This document shows, one piece after another, positions 5,608-7,905 of a stretch of DNA of 7,905 nt; the stretch's first letter is position 1; each line of letters starts with the position of its first letter. The stretch is from the NCBI GenBank assembly GCA_050743625.1, contig JBOGED010000538.1, forward strand, positions 1-7,905. The letters run 5' to 3'. The DNA is from JBOGED01 sp050743625 (GTDB lineage: Bacteria > Actinomycetota > Nitriliruptoria > Euzebyales > Egibacteraceae). A program made the translations under genes and the position numbers. The notes under the pieces were generated by a model. The model was not told where the DNA came from. It worked only from the letters and a program-made list of their open reading frames with translations, and did no database searches.

Positions 5608-6243
5608 CTAGTTGTCCGGGATGTCGGCTGTCTCGCGTCGCGTCTTGGCGTGGGCGCGATGGAGCAGCTCGGCGGCGACGCGGTCGGTCGCCTCGTGGAG
5701 CTGCGCAAGGGTGCCTTCGTTCCAGATGACGTGGGTGGCGACGGCGAGCTTGTCTTGCAGAGGCGCTTGGGATTCGATCCGCGCCCGAGCGTCCGCCTCA
5801 GATAGCCCGCGATCGCGCGTGAGGCGCTCGACTTGCGTCTCGGGCTTCGTCGCCACGACCAGGACCGCGTCGTAGCCACGGACACCCGCCTCGACGAGGA
5901 GTGGGACGTCCAAGACGACGACGCCGTCGAAGCATTGGAGCAGCTCGAGGCGGTTCGCGATCTCATCCATGACGGGCGGATGGGTCAGCTCGTTCAGCAG
6001 CGCCCGCTTGCTCGGGTCAGCGAAGACGATCCGCCCGAGCGCGGGACGATCGATGCAACCTTCGCCATCGAGGATCGACTCGCCGAAATGCTCGACAACC
6101 TTTTTCCACGTACGCGTTCCGGGGAGCACGATCTCACGAGCGATCTGGTCGGCGTCGACCAGCTCCATCCCATGATCGACCAGCCATTGGGCCACGGTCG
6201 ACTTGCCGGAAGCGATCCCTCCGGTCAAGCCGACGGTGAGCAC
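5608..6243 (-). CDS. coaE: Dephospho-CoA kinase
   Basis: CoaE phosphorylates the 3'-hydroxyl of the dephospho-CoA ribose with ATP, the last step of coenzyme A synthesis, in the cytoplasm. This 211-residue protein has the P-loop GLTGGIASGKST at 5-16 (K14), the conserved DAD at 30-32, the LDVPLLVEAG core segment at 111-120, and the lid-region RLTRDRGLSEADARARIESQ at 140-159. It has the single kinase domain of ordinary bacterial CoaE and lacks the C-terminal GrpB-like extension seen in mycobacterial CoaE. The start is GTG at 6243; the P-loop follows at once, so no later start is possible, and no ATG, GTG or TTG lies in frame between it and the rpsA stop. There is no Shine-Dalgarno sequence: the leader just before the GTG is a hairpin with a CACCTC-rich loop. 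Translation may depend on ribosomes finishing rpsA, 39 nt upstream. Confidence 0.96.
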   Translation of the reverse strand: MLTVGLTGGIASGKSTVAQWLVDHGMELVDADQIAREIVLPGTRTWKKVVEHFGESILDGEGCIDRPALGRIVFADPSKRALLNELTHPPVMDEIANRLELLQCFDGVVVLDVPLLVEAGVRGYDAVLVVATKPETQVERLTRDRGLSEADARARIESQAPLQDKLAVATHVIWNEGTLAQLHEATDRVAAELLHRAHAKTRRETADIPDN

Positions 6244-6244
6244 G

Positions 6245-6267
6245 GATCGAGGTGAGGTGACTCGATC
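6245..6267 (-). promoter_or_regulatory. Hairpin directly before the coaE start codon
   Basis: The 7-bp arms GATCGAG (6245-6251) and CTCGATC (6261-6267) flank a 9-nt loop. In the minus-strand message the stem ends one nucleotide before the GTG at 6243, in the place where a Shine-Dalgarno sequence should be. It could restrain initiation on free mRNA and be opened by ribosomes leaving rpsA; this role is inference. Confidence 0.45.
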
Positions 6268-6298
6268 TAGGTTTCGACCGGCCTAGGTTTCGACCGGC
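6267..6298. repeat. Perfect 16-bp tandem duplication across the rpsA stop codon
   Basis: CTAGGTTTCGACCGGC occurs at 6267-6282 and again immediately at 6283-6298. The second copy encodes the last residues and the TAG stop of rpsA on the minus strand; the first lies just beyond the stop in the gap to coaE. An exact head-to-tail copy suggests a recent replication-slippage event. Confidence 0.85.
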
Positions 6299-7665
6299 TC
6301 GTCTGCCTCGTTGACTGCGGCCTGGACCTCGGCGATCACTGCCTCTGGCGAGACTTCCTCCGGGGAGGTCTCGTCGCGCTCGCTCCCCCTGTCCGCGCGT
6401 TGCTGCAGGGCTTCGGCGAGCGCGGCGCCGACCGCCGAGCTGGCAGCACTGTCGTCGACCTCGATGGTGTCGGGGCTGAAGGCGGGTTCGGTGGGCAGCT
6501 CGCGCGGCATCGGGTAACCGGCCTTCACCGCTTGCTTCAGGGACAGCGAGATGCGACGGCGCACGTCGTCGATGTCGATGATCTTGACCGTGATCCGATC
6601 GTTGACACGGACGACCTGCTCAGGCAGCTCGACGTGGGCGTCGGCGAGCTCAGAGATGTGAATGAGCCCTTCGATACCCTCCTCCACCTTCACGAACCCA
6701 CCGAACGGCACGAGCTTCGTGACATTGCCCTCGATGAACTCGCCCACATAGTGCTGGCGGGCGAACTGGCGCCACGGGTCCTCCTGCGTCGCCTTCAGCG
6801 ACAGGCTGACGCGCTCGCGGTCGAGGTCAACGTCGAGCACCTCGACCTCGACCTCCTGCCCGACCTCGACGACCTCGCCAGGGTGGTCGATGTGCTTCCA
6901 GGACAGCTCGGACACGTGCACGAGCCCGTCCACCCCGCCGAGATCCACAAACGCGCCGAAGTTGACGATCGACGAGACGGTGCCCTTACGAACCTCGCCC
7001 TTCTGAAGCGTCTCGAGGAACTCCTTGCGGAACTCGCTCTGGGTCTCCTCCAAGAACTTCCGCCGTGACAGCACGACGTTGTTGCGGTTCTTGTCGAGCT
7101 CGATGACCTTGCACTCGAGCTCCTTGCCTACGTAAGGGTGTAAGTCGCGGACCCGGCGCATCTCGACGAGCGAGGCGGGGAGGAAACCCCGGAGCCCGAT
7201 ATCGAGGATCAGCCCGCCCTTCACGACCTCGATCACCGTGCCGGTCACGGTCGAGTCGTTGGCGTGGATCTCTTCGATCTTGCCCCAAGCGCGCTCGTAC
7301 TGGGCACGCTTCTTCGACAGGATCAGGCGTCCTTCTTTATCCTCCTTCTGAAGGACAAGCGCCTCGATGACATCGCCCACAGCGACCACGCTGTGCGGAT
7401 CGACGTCATGTTTGATCGACAGCTCCCGCGAGGGGATGACACCCTCAGACTTGTAGCCGATATCGAGAAGGACCTCGTCAGCGTCGACCTTGACGATCAC
7501 CCCCTCGACGATGGAGCCGTCGTCGAATTCCTTCACAGTCGCCTCAAGCTCTTTGAGGAATTCCTCTTCGGATCCGAACTCCTCGAGGACGATCTGCTGC
7601 CCCCGTTCGCGTTCGAGCTGGGGAGCGGTGGCCAGCGTGCTGGCCGGGGTGGTCTGGTCGGTCAT
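6283..7665 (-). CDS. rpsA: 30S ribosomal protein S1
   Basis: S1 binds mRNA on the 30S subunit and aids initiation, especially on structured or weak-SD messages. The 460-residue protein has four S1 OB-fold RNA-binding repeats at about 51-120, 137-203, 224-291 and 308-377. Recognisable actinobacterial signatures include VLLDIGYKSEGVIPSRELSI, KGGLILDIGLRGFLPASLVE and VNFGAFVDLGGVDGLVHVSE. Four repeats, not the six of E. coli, is the usual actinobacterial form. An acidic N-terminal segment (about 20-48) and a low-complexity acidic C-terminal tail (about 390-460) complete it. The ATG at 7665 is preceded by AGGAG with a rather long 13-nt spacing. It is first of the rpsA-coaE(-moaA) run. Expression probably comes from the TTGACA promoter about 100 nt upstream. 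Its stop is inside a 16-bp tandem duplication. Confidence 0.97.
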   Translation of the reverse strand: MTDQTTPASTLATAPQLERERGQQIVLEEFGSEEEFLKELEATVKEFDDGSIVEGVIVKVDADEVLLDIGYKSEGVIPSRELSIKHDVDPHSVVAVGDVIEALVLQKEDKEGRLILSKKRAQYERAWGKIEEIHANDSTVTGTVIEVVKGGLILDIGLRGFLPASLVEMRRVRDLHPYVGKELECKVIELDKNRNNVVLSRRKFLEETQSEFRKEFLETLQKGEVRKGTVSSIVNFGAFVDLGGVDGLVHVSELSWKHIDHPGEVVEVGQEVEVEVLDVDLDRERVSLSLKATQEDPWRQFARQHYVGEFIEGNVTKLVPFGGFVKVEEGIEGLIHISELADAHVELPEQVVRVNDRITVKIIDIDDVRRRISLSLKQAVKAGYPMPRELPTEPAFSPDTIEVDDSAASSAVGAALAEALQQRADRGSERDETSPEEVSPEAVIAEVQAAVNEADEPVET

Positions 7666-7678
7666 AATCGGTTGAGGT

Positions 7679-7683
7679 CTCCT
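7679..7683 (-). promoter_or_regulatory. Ribosome-binding site of rpsA, long spacing
   Basis: AGGAG on the minus strand lies 13 nt before the ATG at 7665, longer than the usual 5-9. No other start codon fits it better, and the N-terminal sequence from 7665 looks family-like, so the start is kept. Confidence 0.5.
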
Positions 7684-7747
7684 GGTTTTCTAAAGGCTTG
7701 CCACCCGCGAGGCCGATGGCGCGGAGTCGAGATGCACGCAGCAGCCA

Positions 7748-7769
7748 CCCGGCCCCACGCGGGGCCGGG
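7748..7769. repeat. Strong GC hairpin sequence at the expected rpsA transcription start
   Basis: The 9-bp arms CCCGGCCCC (7748-7756) and GGGGCCGGG (7761-7769) flank the 4-nt loop ACGC. On the minus strand it sits just after the -10 of the rpsA promoter, so the predicted start (about 7765) falls inside the first arm. No T-tract follows on either strand, so it is not a typical intrinsic terminator. It might shape the 5' end of the rpsA message or act on promoter DNA. Confidence 0.6.
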
Positions 7770-7771
7770 CC

Positions 7772-7800
7772 AGTGTCGCCTACCAGCCATAGAGTGTCAA
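7772..7800 (-). promoter_or_regulatory. Promoter of rpsA
   Basis: On the minus strand a perfect -35 TTGACA (7800 to 7795) is followed, after an ideal 17-bp spacer, by GACACT (7777 to 7772). That hexamer keeps the key A at position 2 and T at position 6 of the -10 but matches the consensus at only three of six bases. The predicted start near 7765 gives a leader of about 100 nt. A vegetative sigma factor is the likely reader. Confidence 0.6.
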
Positions 7801-7807
7801 CGCGACC

Positions 7808-7816
7808 TGTGGATAA
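7808..7816 (-). promoter_or_regulatory. Perfect DnaA-box sequence beside the rpsA promoter
   Basis: TTATCCACA on the minus strand (TGTGGATAA on the plus strand) is an exact match to the classical DnaA box. It ends 7 bp upstream of the rpsA -35. It is a single box, not the cluster expected at an origin, so an isolated regulatory or titration site is the most that can be proposed. Chance occurrence of one 9-mer in a window this size is low but not negligible. Confidence 0.45.
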
Positions 7817-7905
7817 CTGAGGCTGTTATTCCGTCAAGGGTGGGTGGGGGAGCCGCCGGCCTTGAGTGGTGGGCGAAGCGCAGCGGAGCGCGGTCCAGGT
7901 GGCTC
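7817..7905. other. Right-edge non-coding stretch with an imperfect 10-bp tandem repeat
   Basis: No gene could be supported here. GCGAAGCGCA (7873-7882) is followed by GCGGAGCGCG (7883-7892), matching at eight of ten bases, a type of GC-rich string common between genes in GC-rich genomes. A TTGACG (7839 to 7834, minus strand) resembles a -35 but has only the poor -10 candidate TATCCA 16 bp on. The end of an upstream gene may lie just outside the window. Confidence 0.35.

Noticed and set aside
6400..7068. Plus-strand open frame of 222 codons opposite rpsA
   Set aside because: The many repeated Asp, Leu and Val residues mirror codons of the S1 repeats on the other strand; no independent gene signal is seen.
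7808..7816. Part of a chromosomal replication origin
   Set aside because: Only one DnaA box was found, with no AT-rich unwinding region and no dnaA, dnaN or other origin genes beside it.
1..7905. CRISPR array, tRNA or rRNA gene, insertion sequence, toxin-antitoxin or phage-defence locus
   Set aside because: No regularly spaced repeats, cloverleaf sequence, transposase motif or known defence-protein motif was found on either strand.

Overview
The window is GC-rich, gene-dense bacterial DNA, most likely from a member of the Actinomycetota. The main clue is the rpsA-coaE pair: a four-domain S1 protein of the actinobacterial type followed directly by dephospho-CoA kinase. TAnnnT-type -10 hexamers placed close to start codons, which suggest leaderless transcripts, fit the same assignment. 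The class cannot be fixed from this window; an uncultivated or deep-branching lineage such as Thermoleophilia or Acidimicrobiia is a guess.

Layout. (1) At 34-414 (+) is a small Cro/C1-type (XRE) DNA-binding protein, convergent with the next block. (2) At 3699-524 (-) is a compact three-gene unit: an iron-containing alcohol dehydrogenase, a soluble GAF-domain NarL/DegS-type histidine kinase, and a LuxR/NarL-type response regulator. The first gap is 18 nt and the second junction is a 4-nt GTGA overlap, so this is almost certainly one operon. (3) At 3846-4334 (+), divergent from that operon, is a small protein with an N-terminal SHOCT-like helical hairpin and two membrane segments. (4) At 4335-4523 is a convergent intergenic region with two related palindromes, one a perfect 34-bp inverted repeat. 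(5) From 7665 to 4524 (-) lie rpsA, coaE and moaA. The 240 bp upstream of rpsA hold a good promoter, a perfect DnaA-box sequence just outside its -35, and a strong GC hairpin sequence at the expected transcription start.

How the genes work together. The dehydrogenase-kinase-regulator operon looks like a self-contained alcohol or aldehyde sensing and oxidation module. The kinase has no membrane segment and probably reads a cytoplasmic signal through its GAF domain. The dehydrogenase resembles, from memory of the family, the ErcA group, whose Pseudomonas member takes part in regulating ethanol oxidation. rpsA, coaE and moaA are housekeeping genes for translation, coenzyme A synthesis and molybdenum cofactor synthesis.

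I saw no CRISPR array, tRNA, rRNA, transposase, prophage gene or recognisable defence system. The most notable unexplained items are the palindrome pair, the dehydrogenase/two-component operon, the DnaA box next to the rpsA promoter, and the rpsA-coaE junction. That junction combines a 16-bp tandem duplication across the stop codon, an in-frame gap and a hairpin where a ribosome-binding site would be expected.
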